A DNA stretch of 64,000 bases from Psychroserpens sp. Hel_I_66 (GCF_000799465.1 NZ_JUGU01000001.1:3616501-3680500), one strand, 5' to 3'; counted from the first letter of the stretch, positions 8,751 through 17,352 are shown. Program-made: numbers and translations. The notes: a model not told the origin generated them from the letters alone.

Positions 8751-9620
8751 TTATTTTTGGTCATTCAAACCCCAATTATACTCGATATAATTGATTTTTG
8801 CACCTTCTGAAATTTTAGTGTTTGCATATTTGTTAATATAGTTGATTATGGTACCGTTCTCGGTAAAATCACTTTTGTACCATTTAAAGATCTCAGAAAT
8901 TTTCGGGCTATTTATAGAAAGTTTATTCTTTTCAGAATTATTTATAAACTCCTCAGTTGCCTGTTTCATTAAATCTTGTACGTTCTCAGCAGTATAAGCT
9001 GTATTCATTAATTTTGGACAAGAAATAGATGCGCAATTGATAGCAAAATGAATTTTTGGTTCGTTCATTTTTCTAAGGATTCCGTTTTCAATATCTGCTA
9101 AAGAATAATCCTCATCACCAATTTTCAATCGGTTTTTTAACCATGGGTTGCTAATATCCTTGATGCTTTTTAAAGGATAGTTATCAATGATCAATTTAAT
9201 GGTATTTGCATTATAGACATTGATAAAATAAGCCAGTTGCTCATCAACTGTCCAACTTTTTTCTGGGACCTGTGAGGCTAGATAATTGACGTATTCGTTT
9301 AATTTTTGGCTATCATTTTTAAACCCTTTATAGTCAACATCACCATTATCTGCAACATATTTTTTTAGTAATTGATCCCATGAAGAATGATCCAATAATG
9401 GATTATCCATCGTTACAGAGTCTGTTTGCACATCCTCTTCTACGGTTTCTGAATCAAGGTCGTCATCACCATTATCATTCTCATTCATTGAGGTTTCAGA
9501 AGTTGTTTTTTCTGTTGCTGGTTCATCTTTAACTTCTTTTATTGGTAATCCCTTTGCTGAAAAGCAGCCATATAAAAAGACTAAAAGTAGGGTGGTAATA
9601 ATATGTTTTGAATATTTCAT
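8751..9620 (-). CDS. DUF547 lipoprotein
   Basis: 289 residues with a lipoprotein signal (MKYSKHIITTLLLVFLYGC), an acidic linker rich in D, E, N and T (about 35-75), and a DUF547 domain: AYFINVYNANTIKLI, HFAINCASISCPKL and IFKWYKSDF. The CASISCP segment, with two cysteines and a preceding histidine, is the hallmark of the family and resembles a thiol-protease-like active site. Its activity is not established. The protein should be anchored in the envelope. It lies between the sterol-desaturase-like gene and the TIGR04283 transferase with short gaps, which suggests a periplasmic accessory role in the locus. Confidence 0.85.
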   Translation of the reverse strand: MKYSKHIITTLLLVFLYGCFSAKGLPIKEVKDEPATEKTTSETSMNENDNGDDDLDSETVEEDVQTDSVTMDNPLLDHSSWDQLLKKYVADNGDVDYKGFKNDSQKLNEYVNYLASQVPEKSWTVDEQLAYFINVYNANTIKLIIDNYPLKSIKDISNPWLKNRLKIGDEDYSLADIENGILRKMNEPKIHFAINCASISCPKLMNTAYTAENVQDLMKQATEEFINNSEKNKLSINSPKISEIFKWYKSDFTENGTIINYINKYANTKISEGAKINYIEYNWGLNDQK

Positions 9621-9658
9621 TTTTGAGTTGTATTTGTTATTGATATGTACGATAAGTT

Positions 9659-10546
9659 TTATCTTTTGGTTTGGATTGGGTACATTTCTTGTTTTAAAAA
9701 TCCCTTCGGAAAATGCTCGTCTCCAGCAAAGCCAAGCTCAATATCCCGTCCGCTTTGCGGAACATAATCCGTTTTAAAGAGATAATCCCAAATACTTAAT
9801 GTGAGTCCGTAGTTAACTCCAAACCTAACATGCTCTGGCATTTCTTTAGCGTGGTGCCAAATGTGCATTTTTGGATTGTTAAAAATGTATTTCAATTTCC
9901 CATAATCCCAACCCAAGTTGGCATGATTGAGATGGCCAATGGCAATAGCAAAAAAATGAACATTGGCAACATCCTTGGCGTCAAAACCACCAATTATAGC
10001 AATAGGAATATAGAGTAATGTTTTATAAACCACAGGCTCCATCCAATGGTAGCGTAAATGCGCAGCGAATCCCATTTCTTTAACGCTGTGATGTACTTTA
10101 TGGAAATTCCATAAAAAGGGAACACGATGTAATAAACGATGTGTGTTCCACTGTACAAAATCACTAATTATAAAAAATATGAATAGTCCCAGCCAACGTG
10201 GTAAATCATCAACATCAAAGAGTTGAAAACTTGAAATTTGTAAACCAATAATTGCTAAAATATCATTGAAAAATTGAGCTGCTGTATTGGAGAGTGCGAT
10301 GAATATGAGTAAATTAAGAAGGAAAAAATTGAAGAACATGTAAAAGGTATCCAACCAGAAATCTTTTCTAAAAATAGACTGGTTTTTTCGCCAAGGGAAA
10401 ATGATTTCCAATAACCAAACCGCTATTGAAAGTATGATTAATGCATAGAAATAGTTATCATAATTATTTGGGAATATGATCTCGTTTTTGAGATAATTCC
10501 AATAACCTGAATAGGAGTTTTTTATGATCTCTAGGTATTTTTCCAT
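9659..10546 (-). CDS. fatty acid hydroxylase / sterol desaturase superfamily membrane protein
   Basis: 295 residues with about four to five membrane helices and the histidine clusters of di-iron membrane hydroxylases: HRLLH, HKVHHS, HLNHAN and HIWHH. These enzymes hydroxylate or desaturate lipid chains or cleave ether lipids, using oxygen and two iron ions. The gene sits inside the arsenosugar run, 77 bp after arsM and 38 bp before the DUF547 lipoprotein. A lipid-modifying enzyme beside arsenosugar genes raises the possibility of an arsenolipid product; this is inference from position only. Confidence 0.85.
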   Translation of the reverse strand: MEKYLEIIKNSYSGYWNYLKNEIIFPNNYDNYFYALIILSIAVWLLEIIFPWRKNQSIFRKDFWLDTFYMFFNFFLLNLLIFIALSNTAAQFFNDILAIIGLQISSFQLFDVDDLPRWLGLFIFFIISDFVQWNTHRLLHRVPFLWNFHKVHHSVKEMGFAAHLRYHWMEPVVYKTLLYIPIAIIGGFDAKDVANVHFFAIAIGHLNHANLGWDYGKLKYIFNNPKMHIWHHAKEMPEHVRFGVNYGLTLSIWDYLFKTDYVPQSGRDIELGFAGDEHFPKGFLKQEMYPIQTKR

Positions 10547-10623
10547 TGGTAGCTCCCAAAAAAAGGATCTTAAAATTTAAATTTTAATAACTCAGAATTT
10601 ATGATTTTGATAGTTAATTAAAT

Positions 10624-11592
10624 CTAACAACATCCTCCACCATCGTAATGAAACGTTGACGGACTAAAATATATGTCATTTCTATTTAAAGCTTGTAAAG
10701 CTTTAGCTGTTTTGTCACATATAGCTAGAGGTTGATTTTTTACTAAAATATGTCCAGCATTATCATCAAAATAATCATCATCACCATAATATATAGCTGC
10801 TTTACCGGTAAAAACACAGGGACCATCTTTTGGCATTGGATCTTTAATGGCAGCAACTTCAATAGATTCTATGTAGATCAATTCTTCGGTTGGATAATTT
10901 TTATGATCAAGGATTCTATAGGGTTTTCTGGCTCTAATTTCAATAGTACCAAAACCTTCATCTGTGAGTGCTTTGACGTAATCTTTAATGGGTAGGCTTC
11001 CGCTAAGACATAGTGCTCTTAACCGATCATCGTTTCTCAAAGTCTCATTCATAGGTTGCTCACAGGTAGGATCACTCATCACTAAACGACCGTGAGGTTT
11101 TAAAACCCGATACATTTCTTTAATAGCTTTCTTTAAATCGTCTGCTTTAAAAATATTAAATAAACAATTTTGAGCAGCGACGTCAATACTATTGTCTTCC
11201 ACAGGAAGATGCATTGCATCCCCTTTTTTAAGTTCTACAAATTCACTTTTGAACCAGTCGTTTTGGGTTTCGGCTATTTTAAAATTTTTGCGTGATGCTT
11301 CTAACATTTCATCAACGACATCAACTCCAATTACGCCTCCTTTTTGACGATTAAAATATGAGAACTGCAACAATTCCATTCCACCACCAACACCCACGTA
11401 AAGCATTTTGGGATTATTGCTCAAATCTCTGGCGTGAACTGTGCTTCCGCATCCATAGTTCATTTCTTGCATGATTTTAGGAATCTTCAATCCAGGTAAT
11501 TCCCAGATAGGATTCGTGGTACAGCATAAACCAACATCAGGTTTTAAAGCAGCCTCTTTATAGAGATCGTTAGTAGCATCTAAATAGCTCAT
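10624..11592 (-). CDS. arsM: arsenosugar-type arsenite S-adenosylmethionine methyltransferase ArsM
   Basis: 322 residues. A class I methyltransferase core carries the SAM-binding loop YVGVGGGMELL, GVDVVDEMLEASR and the post-motif CLFNIF. Candidate arsenic-binding cysteines are C23-C24 in GLCCTTNP, C48 in NYGCGS, the cysteine of CLFNIF, and a C-terminal GGGCC tail. The N-terminal DVGLCCTT with ELPGLKIPKIMQEMNYGCGS is typical of the ArsM subgroup that travels with arsS, distinct from the shorter detoxification ArsM. It would convert As(III) to mono- and dimethylated species in the cytosol. It starts 3 bp after the PNP stop, so they are co-transcribed. No arsR repressor is visible nearby. Confidence 0.9.
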   Translation of the reverse strand: MSYLDATNDLYKEAALKPDVGLCCTTNPIWELPGLKIPKIMQEMNYGCGSTVHARDLSNNPKMLYVGVGGGMELLQFSYFNRQKGGVIGVDVVDEMLEASRKNFKIAETQNDWFKSEFVELKKGDAMHLPVEDNSIDVAAQNCLFNIFKADDLKKAIKEMYRVLKPHGRLVMSDPTCEQPMNETLRNDDRLRALCLSGSLPIKDYVKALTDEGFGTIEIRARKPYRILDHKNYPTEELIYIESIEVAAIKDPMPKDGPCVFTGKAAIYYGDDDYFDDNAGHILVKNQPLAICDKTAKALQALNRNDIYFSPSTFHYDGGGCC

Positions 11593-11595
11593 TGT

Positions 11596-12408
11596 TTATA
11601 GGTTTTTTATCAATTCAGTAAATAATGTAATCATGTTTGGTTCTGCTTTTCCAGCCATTTCAATAATTTCAGAAATATCTACGGGTTTTAAGTTGTCTGG
11701 ATCACATTCGTCTGTTAATACAGAAATCGCAGCTGCTCTTAAATTAAGATGGTTTGCAACAATGATTTCTGGTACGGTACTCATGCCAACTGCATCTGCT
11801 CCAATAATTTTGAGCATACGATATTCTGCTCTTGTTTCCAACTGTGGCCCAACGACGCTAGCATAAACACCTTCGTGTAATTGGATACCATGTTCTTTTG
11901 CGATTGCTTTAAATTTCTTGTTGATGTCAAGATTATATGGCGCACTCATATCTGTAAAACGTTCGCCTAAAGCTTCAACCCCTTTAAAGGCTAGAGGAGA
12001 ACTGCCCTGTAAATTAATGTGATCATCAATGAGCATTAATTCTCCTTTTTTGAAATTTAAGTTAATGGCTCCAGAGGCATTTGACACCAATAGGGTTTTG
12101 ATCCCTAATTTTTCCATGACGCGAACAGGATAGATCACATCTTGTAGCGAGTAACCTTCATAAATATGGAAACGACCTTGCATGACAATAACTTTCTTGC
12201 CAGACAACGTTCCGTAGATCAATTTTCCTTTATGAAATTCTACTGTTGCAGTTGGGAAGTTTGGGATGTGATTGTAGCTCACTTCTTCAATCACTTCTAT
12301 TTTCTCTGTTAATTGTCCTAATCCTGTGCCTAGAATAATGCCTATTTCAGGATTTTCAAAACCTTTAGATTGCAGATATTCCGTAGTTTCTTTTATAAAT
12401 TTAATCAT
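11596..12408 (-). CDS. purine nucleoside phosphorylase (type I)
   Basis: 270 residues with PNP/MTAP signatures: GIILGTGLGQL, HIPNFP, VIMQGRFHIYEGY, LLVSNASGAIN with the purine-site glutamate in PQLETRAEYRML, and VGMSTVPEIIVANH. It cleaves purine ribosides with phosphate to give the base and ribose-1-phosphate. Its ATG is inside the preceding TIGR04282 gene (8-bp overlap) and arsM follows after 3 bp, so it is tightly built into the arsenosugar unit. There it could remove adenine from the adenosyl-arsenical made by ArsS; this substrate is inferred. Housekeeping purine salvage is the alternative. Confidence 0.9.
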   Translation of the reverse strand: MIKFIKETTEYLQSKGFENPEIGIILGTGLGQLTEKIEVIEEVSYNHIPNFPTATVEFHKGKLIYGTLSGKKVIVMQGRFHIYEGYSLQDVIYPVRVMEKLGIKTLLVSNASGAINLNFKKGELMLIDDHINLQGSSPLAFKGVEALGERFTDMSAPYNLDINKKFKAIAKEHGIQLHEGVYASVVGPQLETRAEYRMLKIIGADAVGMSTVPEIIVANHLNLRAAAISVLTDECDPDNLKPVDISEIIEMAGKAEPNMITLFTELIKNL

Positions 12409-13078
12409 GTGTTTTATATAGTGGTTTGAGTTGGTCGTAATGTTTCATGTCGTCAAACGTGTCAATATCATTTAGCGGTTTAAGCAAAGATACATTGTTG
12501 TTCTTTAAATCTGCTAAAGTATCTTCCCTTACAGTTTCGGTTCCCCAAGCTTTGTTTTTAAAAATGGCTGGATGCAATTCTTTCATGCCTAAAAGATAAT
12601 AACCTCCATCTATGGCAGGACCAATAACAACGTCATTAGTTTCTAATAGGCCAAAACCATCTTCAATCACATTTTCATTTAAGTCTAATAGATCACTACC
12701 AATAATGATGACTTTTTTATAGCCAGATTGTAATAAATCTAAAAAGGCATTATGCATTCTTTCACCTAGATCATTGCCAGTTTGGAGCTTTTTGTTAAAT
12801 GAATCTTCAGTCCATAAATCTTTGGTATTTATGTTTTCAGAATAAAACACATAACGGTCTGCATTGACTTTTTGAACAACGTTAGCAGTATGTTGCAGTA
12901 AATGTTTGTAAACTTTTAAAGCAGCTTCGTCTCCAATAGTTTTGGCTAAACGGGTTTTGCATTTTCCCAATACGGGATTTCTGGTAAATATGATAATTGC
13001 TTTTTGTGACTTCGGAAAATGAAAGTTCGCAATCAAATCTTGGTCGCTATTTGTAATATTATTGGATAAAATTCCCAT
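12401..13078 (-). CDS. TIGR04282 (DUF2064) arsenosugar-associated transferase, canonical copy
   Basis: 225 residues, GT-A/nucleotidyltransferase fold. It keeps the GKCKTRLA phosphate-binding motif (38-45) that resembles MobA/CofC-type nucleotidyltransferases, an IIGSDLL motif and the family signature DGGYYLLGM, ending with the DIDTFDD motif. It belongs to TIGR04282 (rSAM/selenodomain-associated transferase 1), annotated as an arsenosugar biosynthesis glycosyltransferase. It overlaps the PNP gene by 8 bp. Because PNP would release a sugar-1-phosphate, a nucleotidyltransferase role (activating arsenoribose-1-phosphate) is an attractive inference, not proven. Confidence 0.88.
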   Translation of the reverse strand: MGILSNNITNSDQDLIANFHFPKSQKAIIIFTRNPVLGKCKTRLAKTIGDEAALKVYKHLLQHTANVVQKVNADRYVFYSENINTKDLWTEDSFNKKLQTGNDLGERMHNAFLDLLQSGYKKVIIIGSDLLDLNENVIEDGFGLLETNDVVIGPAIDGGYYLLGMKELHPAIFKNKAWGTETVREDTLADLKNNNVSLLKPLNDIDTFDDMKHYDQLKPLYKTHD

Positions 13079-13084
13079 ATTTTT

Positions 13085-13576
13085 CTAGTATACTTTTGTG
13101 CCCTTTAATAGGTATTTGCTCCAGTGTTGCGAAAATGCGTGAATGCTGTCGGTTTTTTGTTCTTCGGAATTGTAAACTTCAAAATCATTGTTTTTCCATT
13201 CAAAGATACCACCATACAAGTTGCTTACATTGGTGTAACCTTCATTTTTAAGTTTAGTCGCAATAGTTTCAGATCGTATGCCAAGTGAGCAATAGACGAC
13301 GATAGGTTCGTTTTTGTCTTTTATTTTTTTAAGGGTCTCTTCAATGTTAAAGTCATTGTACCCAACAAATAGGGCGTCTTTAAGATGACTTACTTTATAT
13401 TCTGAAAACTCACGAGCATCTAAAACAACAGCTTCGGTTTTTGGCATTGCCAATTCCTGAACCGTAATATAAGGCACGCTATTTTTATTGTGCTGCTTCA
13501 ATAAATCCTCTAAAGAGTTTTGAGCAGACAATGGGAGTAAGCAAATTCCAAAGAAAATAAAAAGTATTAATTTCAT
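13085..13576 (-). CDS. periplasmic rhodanese-domain protein
   Basis: 163 residues with a cleavable signal peptide (MKLILFIFFGICLLPLSAQ) and one rhodanese domain: VVLDARE (50-56), the HLKDALFVGY loop, the active-site cysteine C96 in VVYCSLGIRSE, and GGIFEWKN. Six- to seven-residue loops of this kind act as sulfur- or arsenate-handling thiols (rhodanese versus Cdc25/Acr2 type); the CSLGIRS loop is the single-domain rhodanese form. Location and context suggest handling of a thiol, persulfide or arsenical outside the cytoplasm. It sits 3 bp after the metallophosphoesterase and 6 bp before the TIGR04282 gene, so it is part of the operon. Confidence 0.87.
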   Translation of the reverse strand: MKLILFIFFGICLLPLSAQNSLEDLLKQHNKNSVPYITVQELAMPKTEAVVLDAREFSEYKVSHLKDALFVGYNDFNIEETLKKIKDKNEPIVVYCSLGIRSETIATKLKNEGYTNVSNLYGGIFEWKNNDFEVYNSEEQKTDSIHAFSQHWSKYLLKGTKVY

Positions 13577-13579
13577 ATA

Positions 13580-14407
13580 TTATAATTGTATTCCGAAGCC
13601 TTGCAGACCACTTTCAACTTCTGGCAAAATTTCGGTATTATCCCAAATGCCTGTGACGATTGTTCTGGCATATTCTTGAGGTAATAAACCGTTGTGCATC
13701 AATTGGCTTGTTAATTTGTAATTATAGTCTAATGTATGATGTTTAAAGGTAAAGCTTTCATTGGAGTCATCCAAAATAGCATACCACACACTTGGGTTAC
13801 CGTCGTTTGCTGGCATCCCAATAACACCAGGATTCAACCATAATTTGTTATCATTTTCGTGGTGAAAAGGTAATCCGCAATGGCCAGCAATAATCACATC
13901 ACTTTTAGTCGTTTCAAAGTTGGAAAACTTACTATCCCAATGGGTTGATTTATAGATAAATTCCGAAGTATTAAAATAAGAGCCATGCAATACGGTCACT
14001 TGTTTACCTGCATATTCAAACGTGATATGATCTGGAAGCGTTTCCATAAAATCCAATGAACTCTTTGATAATTTACTTTGTGCAAATGGGTACCATTGTT
14101 GTGAAAAACCGTCACAGCGAGAGCCTTTTCTAAAATCGCAACCGCAATCGGCAGCACCTTCTCGCAATTGAATTTCTACGTTGCCAGCAATGCTTTTGGC
14201 ATTCCACAATTTAAATAACTGAACCGTCTCTTCAGGTTGCGCGCAATAGCCAACAATATCTCCTGTACAAATACAATTTTCTGCGGAAATTTGATCGCGT
14301 TCAGCAACTTGCTTCAAAGCTTCAAGCGCTTGCAAATTACTATAAACACCTCCAAACAGAAGCACTTTACCTTTTAGCTCACCTAAATTTTCTATTTTTT
14401 TACTCAT
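13580..14407 (-). CDS. divergent metallophosphoesterase with altered metal site and cysteine insert
   Basis: 275 residues with the fold of YfcE-like metallophosphoesterases, but key positions differ. The first motif, normally DxHGN, reads GGVYSN (19-24), so the first metal-binding Asp and His are replaced. GDIVGYC (49-55) keeps the bridging Asp. The GNHD motif reads GNVE (75-78), HG (141-142) is kept, and the GHTH motif is GHCG (175-178). An insert carries C88, C90 and C98. Either it binds a single or different metal, or it is a binding protein rather than a phosphatase. The cysteines could bind trivalent arsenic (inference). It is cytosolic and lies in the operon between the symporter and the rhodanese. 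Confidence 0.82.
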   Translation of the reverse strand: MSKKIENLGELKGKVLLFGGVYSNLQALEALKQVAERDQISAENCICTGDIVGYCAQPEETVQLFKLWNAKSIAGNVEIQLREGAADCGCDFRKGSRCDGFSQQWYPFAQSKLSKSSLDFMETLPDHITFEYAGKQVTVLHGSYFNTSEFIYKSTHWDSKFSNFETTKSDVIIAGHCGLPFHHENDNKLWLNPGVIGMPANDGNPSVWYAILDDSNESFTFKHHTLDYNYKLTSQLMHNGLLPQEYARTIVTGIWDNTEILPEVESGLQGFGIQL

Positions 14408-14422
14408 ACTTTTTCTAAATCT

Positions 14423-15835
14423 TCAATTTACTTGTTTGGCTGAGCGTGTCGAAGCCAATAACTTCGGAATCATATAGAGCAAACAACAACTCAAAATTCC
14501 CCAAACGTTTACCCAGAGCAAATCGGCATATTTACCTTCTGTAAAAATCAATACCTGCGGAAATATGCCAAATACAAGCATAAACCCAAAAACCAGTCCG
14601 CAAATGACACTTAAATAAAAGCTAGCTCTAGGGACTTTCATATTCCAGAACACAAATACAGGAGTTAAACCAATAACCATCGTTCCCGAAATGGTTGTGG
14701 CAGATAAAATCTCAGCATTTAAAAACACAGGAATCGTTCCTAAAATGGCAATTGCAGCCATTGAAGCACGTCCAAAGGTTAAATTTTTCCCCAAATTAAG
14801 ATCAACAGCCAATAGTTTAGAAAACGATGAAAACGTCGAATCTAATGTGGATGCAGCAGATGTGATCATGATAAAGTTAATGACCAATAATATCACAACG
14901 CCAAAAGCCTTACCCACTTCTACAGCTGCTTGTCCTTTCATACCTTGGGTTTGTGCGTAGACACCAATTAGGCTAAACAAGACAATACAAATTGCTCCAA
15001 GAACACTGGCTAAAATAAAGCTACGTCTCGTCACTTTAGGCGAACTAATAAATGCACGGTCTGTCAAAACGGGATCATGAAACGGATAACTAAACGATTG
15101 TATAATGGCAGCAAAAAATAAATTTAACCCCAATTCAAAACTCCATGTTCCTGAAGTTGCGATAGCTTGGGTTGAGAAATTTTCCGTAGAAAAAATAGTC
15201 CCTAAAATGACCATCAACAATACCGAAAATAGCACCATTTGAATCACATCTGTAAATATAGAACTACTTAAACCGCCTTTAACCGCGTAGGCTAAAGTGA
15301 GCGCAGTAAACACAATGATTGCTAAATAGTAAGGTTGGGTTCCGGTATCTCCAAAGTAACTTCCGATAACCATGGTGTTGCTCCACACTTCGTTAAACAA
15401 ACGAATGGCAATTAAAATGGAGAAGATTGCCATGGCACCTTTTCCAAATTTTGAGGTTAGAAATTGATGAATACTTTTAAAGCCACCTTTGGTTCTTATT
15501 TGGTAAATGAGAATCCCAGCAACTGCGAAAGACAAATAATAGCCAGCATAGGCAACACCACCAACAATCCCAAAATCTAAACCTAGATTTGCTGCATTGG
15601 TGATGCTTTTTGCAAAAATCCAAGAAATGATCAAACTACCGGTGAGCACCAAGGTGTTTGGTGCTTTACGGTTGTTTACAGCTTTAAAAAACTGATCTCG
15701 GGTTTTCGCTAAAGGAGACAACAAAAACAGTATCAAACTTGATACGATTATTAATGCCCATTGAGCCCATCCTAGCCTTCCCGAAGGGAAGGAATTCTCA
15801 CTCAAACTAAAAAGTATGCTCAAAAATGGGTTCAT
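14423..15835 (-). CDS. sodium:solute symporter (SSS family)
   Basis: 470 residues, about 13 membrane helices, with the LeuT-fold SSS layout; GGLSSSIFTDVIQ is the family's conserved helix signature, and SYPFHDPVLTDRAF is also typical. It imports an organic solute with sodium across the inner membrane. Two dispersed repeats have been absorbed into the coding sequence: one gives SFPSGRLGWA near residues 15-24, the other the last residues ASTRSAKQVN. The gene lies between susD and the arsenosugar metallophosphoesterase, so it could move the substrate delivered by SusCD into the cytosol. The solute cannot be predicted. Confidence 0.88.
   Translation of the reverse strand: MNPFLSILFSLSENSFPSGRLGWAQWALIIVSSLILFLLSPLAKTRDQFFKAVNNRKAPNTLVLTGSLIISWIFAKSITNAANLGLDFGIVGGVAYAGYYLSFAVAGILIYQIRTKGGFKSIHQFLTSKFGKGAMAIFSILIAIRLFNEVWSNTMVIGSYFGDTGTQPYYLAIIVFTALTLAYAVKGGLSSSIFTDVIQMVLFSVLLMVILGTIFSTENFSTQAIATSGTWSFELGLNLFFAAIIQSFSYPFHDPVLTDRAFISSPKVTRRSFILASVLGAICIVLFSLIGVYAQTQGMKGQAAVEVGKAFGVVILLVINFIMITSAASTLDSTFSSFSKLLAVDLNLGKNLTFGRASMAAIAILGTIPVFLNAEILSATTISGTMVIGLTPVFVFWNMKVPRASFYLSVICGLVFGFMLVFGIFPQVLIFTEGKYADLLWVNVWGILSCCLLYMIPKLLASTRSAKQVN
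14438..14456. repeat. GAGCG-GTCGAA dispersed hairpin, within the symporter C-terminus
   Basis: GGCT and AGCC arms around GAGCGTGTCGA. The copy at 23957-23976 has the same core but CACT and AGTG arms, so the stem is kept by compensating changes. Here the repeat encodes the last residues of the symporter. Confidence 0.6.
15766..15794 (+). repeat. CCTTCCC-GAA-GGGAAGG element, copy 1 (inside symporter CDS)
   Basis: CCCATCCTAG is followed by a perfect 7-bp-arm hairpin, CCTTCCC/GGGAAGG with loop GAA (15776-15792). It lies within codons near residue 20 of the symporter. A second copy, in inverted orientation, is at 15875-15906. Confidence 0.65.
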
Positions 15836-15874
15836 ATTTATCTAAAATTCATTTGGTGTAAGTTCCAGTTCCAG

Positions 15875-15906
15875 TTCCCTTTCCTTTGGGAAGGATTAAG
15901 GATGGG
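15875..15906 (-). repeat. CCTTCCC-AAA-GGAAAGG element, copy 2 (intergenic)
   Basis: Read on the minus strand it gives CCCATCCTTAAT, then CCTTCCC AAA GGAAAGG, the same element as the one inside the symporter CDS. It sits 3 bp beyond the susD stop, between susD and the symporter, and could serve as a partial terminator after susD. Confidence 0.6.
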
Positions 15907-15909
15907 ATT

Positions 15910-17352
15910 CTACTCATCCCACCAAACTGGTACATTAATGCTATTGTCATCTGTAGCAGCTGCAGCTTCACTATAATTTTCATTGTTTAAAGCTTCCTCT
16001 TCTGCAGGATAAGGCATTCGAACAGGAATTAAATCATTATTGAAACTTGCTGAAATAGTCAAAAATTCAGGGAATCCCGTTCTACGATATTCGACCCAAC
16101 CTTCATATCCGTTTATGATGTTTGCAATCCATTTTTGCGTTACAATTTGTTGTATAGGTGTTGTTCCTGCTGCGTTAAATGCTGCGTTTCCAGATAGATA
16201 ATCTGCTGGTAACTCAGTATTCCAATATTCAAATGCGAGCGCAACACCAGTTTCATAAAAATTTTGAGCATCTGCTGTAATCAGGTTTCTTGCTGCAGCT
16301 TCTGCCAGTGCAAATTGCACTTCCCAAGCAGTTATAAAATTGGCGTCAAGCGTTGAGGTATCTTCTCTAAATGAAGTTCCTGCCAAAGAATAATCTGCTA
16401 ATGCTACAGAGGTTTCCGAAGGATCAATCCCATTTAATAACCCATTAAACTCGCCAGAGGTTGAGTTTGAAAAAGGTCTAAAAAATGTACCAATTCTCGT
16501 GTCATTTAAATTGTTGAGAATGCCTTCCATCGTTTCAGATAACACGAAATTATTAAAATCTCCAACGCGCAATTGCGCTAATCTAAAACTGTTAGGATCT
16601 GTATTGGTAAAATTGAAAATCGCATTTTGAGCGTTTGAAGTGATATAATTACCATCATTAAAAATAGTTTGTAGTTCTGCGGAAACATCAACTTGTCCAG
16701 AAATTCTCAGCAAATGTTTAATTTTTAAGGAGTTTGCAAAACGTACCCAAGCATTCAAGTCGCCATCAAATAAAATATCACCTTCTAAGGGAATTACATC
16801 GTTATACGCTTCGATTGCAGCAATACCTTTGTCAAGGTTGTCTAAAATTCCGTTTTCATTTTGGTAAATATCCTCTTGTAAATCGTATGCAGGAGTTACG
16901 GTCCCATTAACACCATTAAAGGCTTCAAAATAAGGAACATCGCCAAATAGATCGGTTAATCCTGCAGCCATATAAGCTTTTAAAATAAGCGCAGGACCTT
17001 CATAAACCGAAAATGTTTCAACGTTTCTCGATTGATTTAAAATAATCTCATTATCACGGAGATTCGTGTAAAATATTGGCCAAGGATTCCCACCTAGTTG
17101 TGGCGATTTTAGTGCATGACGATCAAATAGGTTAAAGTCTAAAGCAGTTCTATGTTGTGATAATAAATCTCCTGCTACAAAGCCTTCGTAGCTCATGTTT
17201 TCTCCAAAATCATAAATCACTTGACGTAACAATAAACTTGGTTGTACAGTTACTGGTGAATTAGGATTGGTATTGATCTCTTCAAAATCTTTGGTACAAC
17301 TTATTGTTGCTAAAAGACCTATTAGTGTAAATATATATAGTATGTTTTTCAT
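15910..17352 (-). CDS. SusD/RagB-like outer membrane substrate-binding lipoprotein
   Basis: 480 residues. I start at the ATG at 17352, giving the lipoprotein signal MKNILYIFTLIGLLATISC; an in-frame ATG 57 bp upstream lies within susC and would add a poor signal. After the lipobox comes KDFEEINTNPNSPV, characteristic of the SusD-like_2 group, then the mostly helical TPR-rich body. SusD proteins form the lid on a SusC barrel and capture oligomeric or large nutrients at the cell surface. The gene starts 10 bp after the susC stop. No carbohydrate-active enzyme is adjacent; the neighbours are arsenosugar genes and a symporter, so the ligand may be unusual. Confidence 0.9.
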   Translation of the reverse strand: MKNILYIFTLIGLLATISCTKDFEEINTNPNSPVTVQPSLLLRQVIYDFGENMSYEGFVAGDLLSQHRTALDFNLFDRHALKSPQLGGNPWPIFYTNLRDNEIILNQSRNVETFSVYEGPALILKAYMAAGLTDLFGDVPYFEAFNGVNGTVTPAYDLQEDIYQNENGILDNLDKGIAAIEAYNDVIPLEGDILFDGDLNAWVRFANSLKIKHLLRISGQVDVSAELQTIFNDGNYITSNAQNAIFNFTNTDPNSFRLAQLRVGDFNNFVLSETMEGILNNLNDTRIGTFFRPFSNSTSGEFNGLLNGIDPSETSVALADYSLAGTSFREDTSTLDANFITAWEVQFALAEAAARNLITADAQNFYETGVALAFEYWNTELPADYLSGNAAFNAAGTTPIQQIVTQKWIANIINGYEGWVEYRRTGFPEFLTISASFNNDLIPVRMPYPAEEEALNNENYSEAAAATDDNSINVPVWWDE

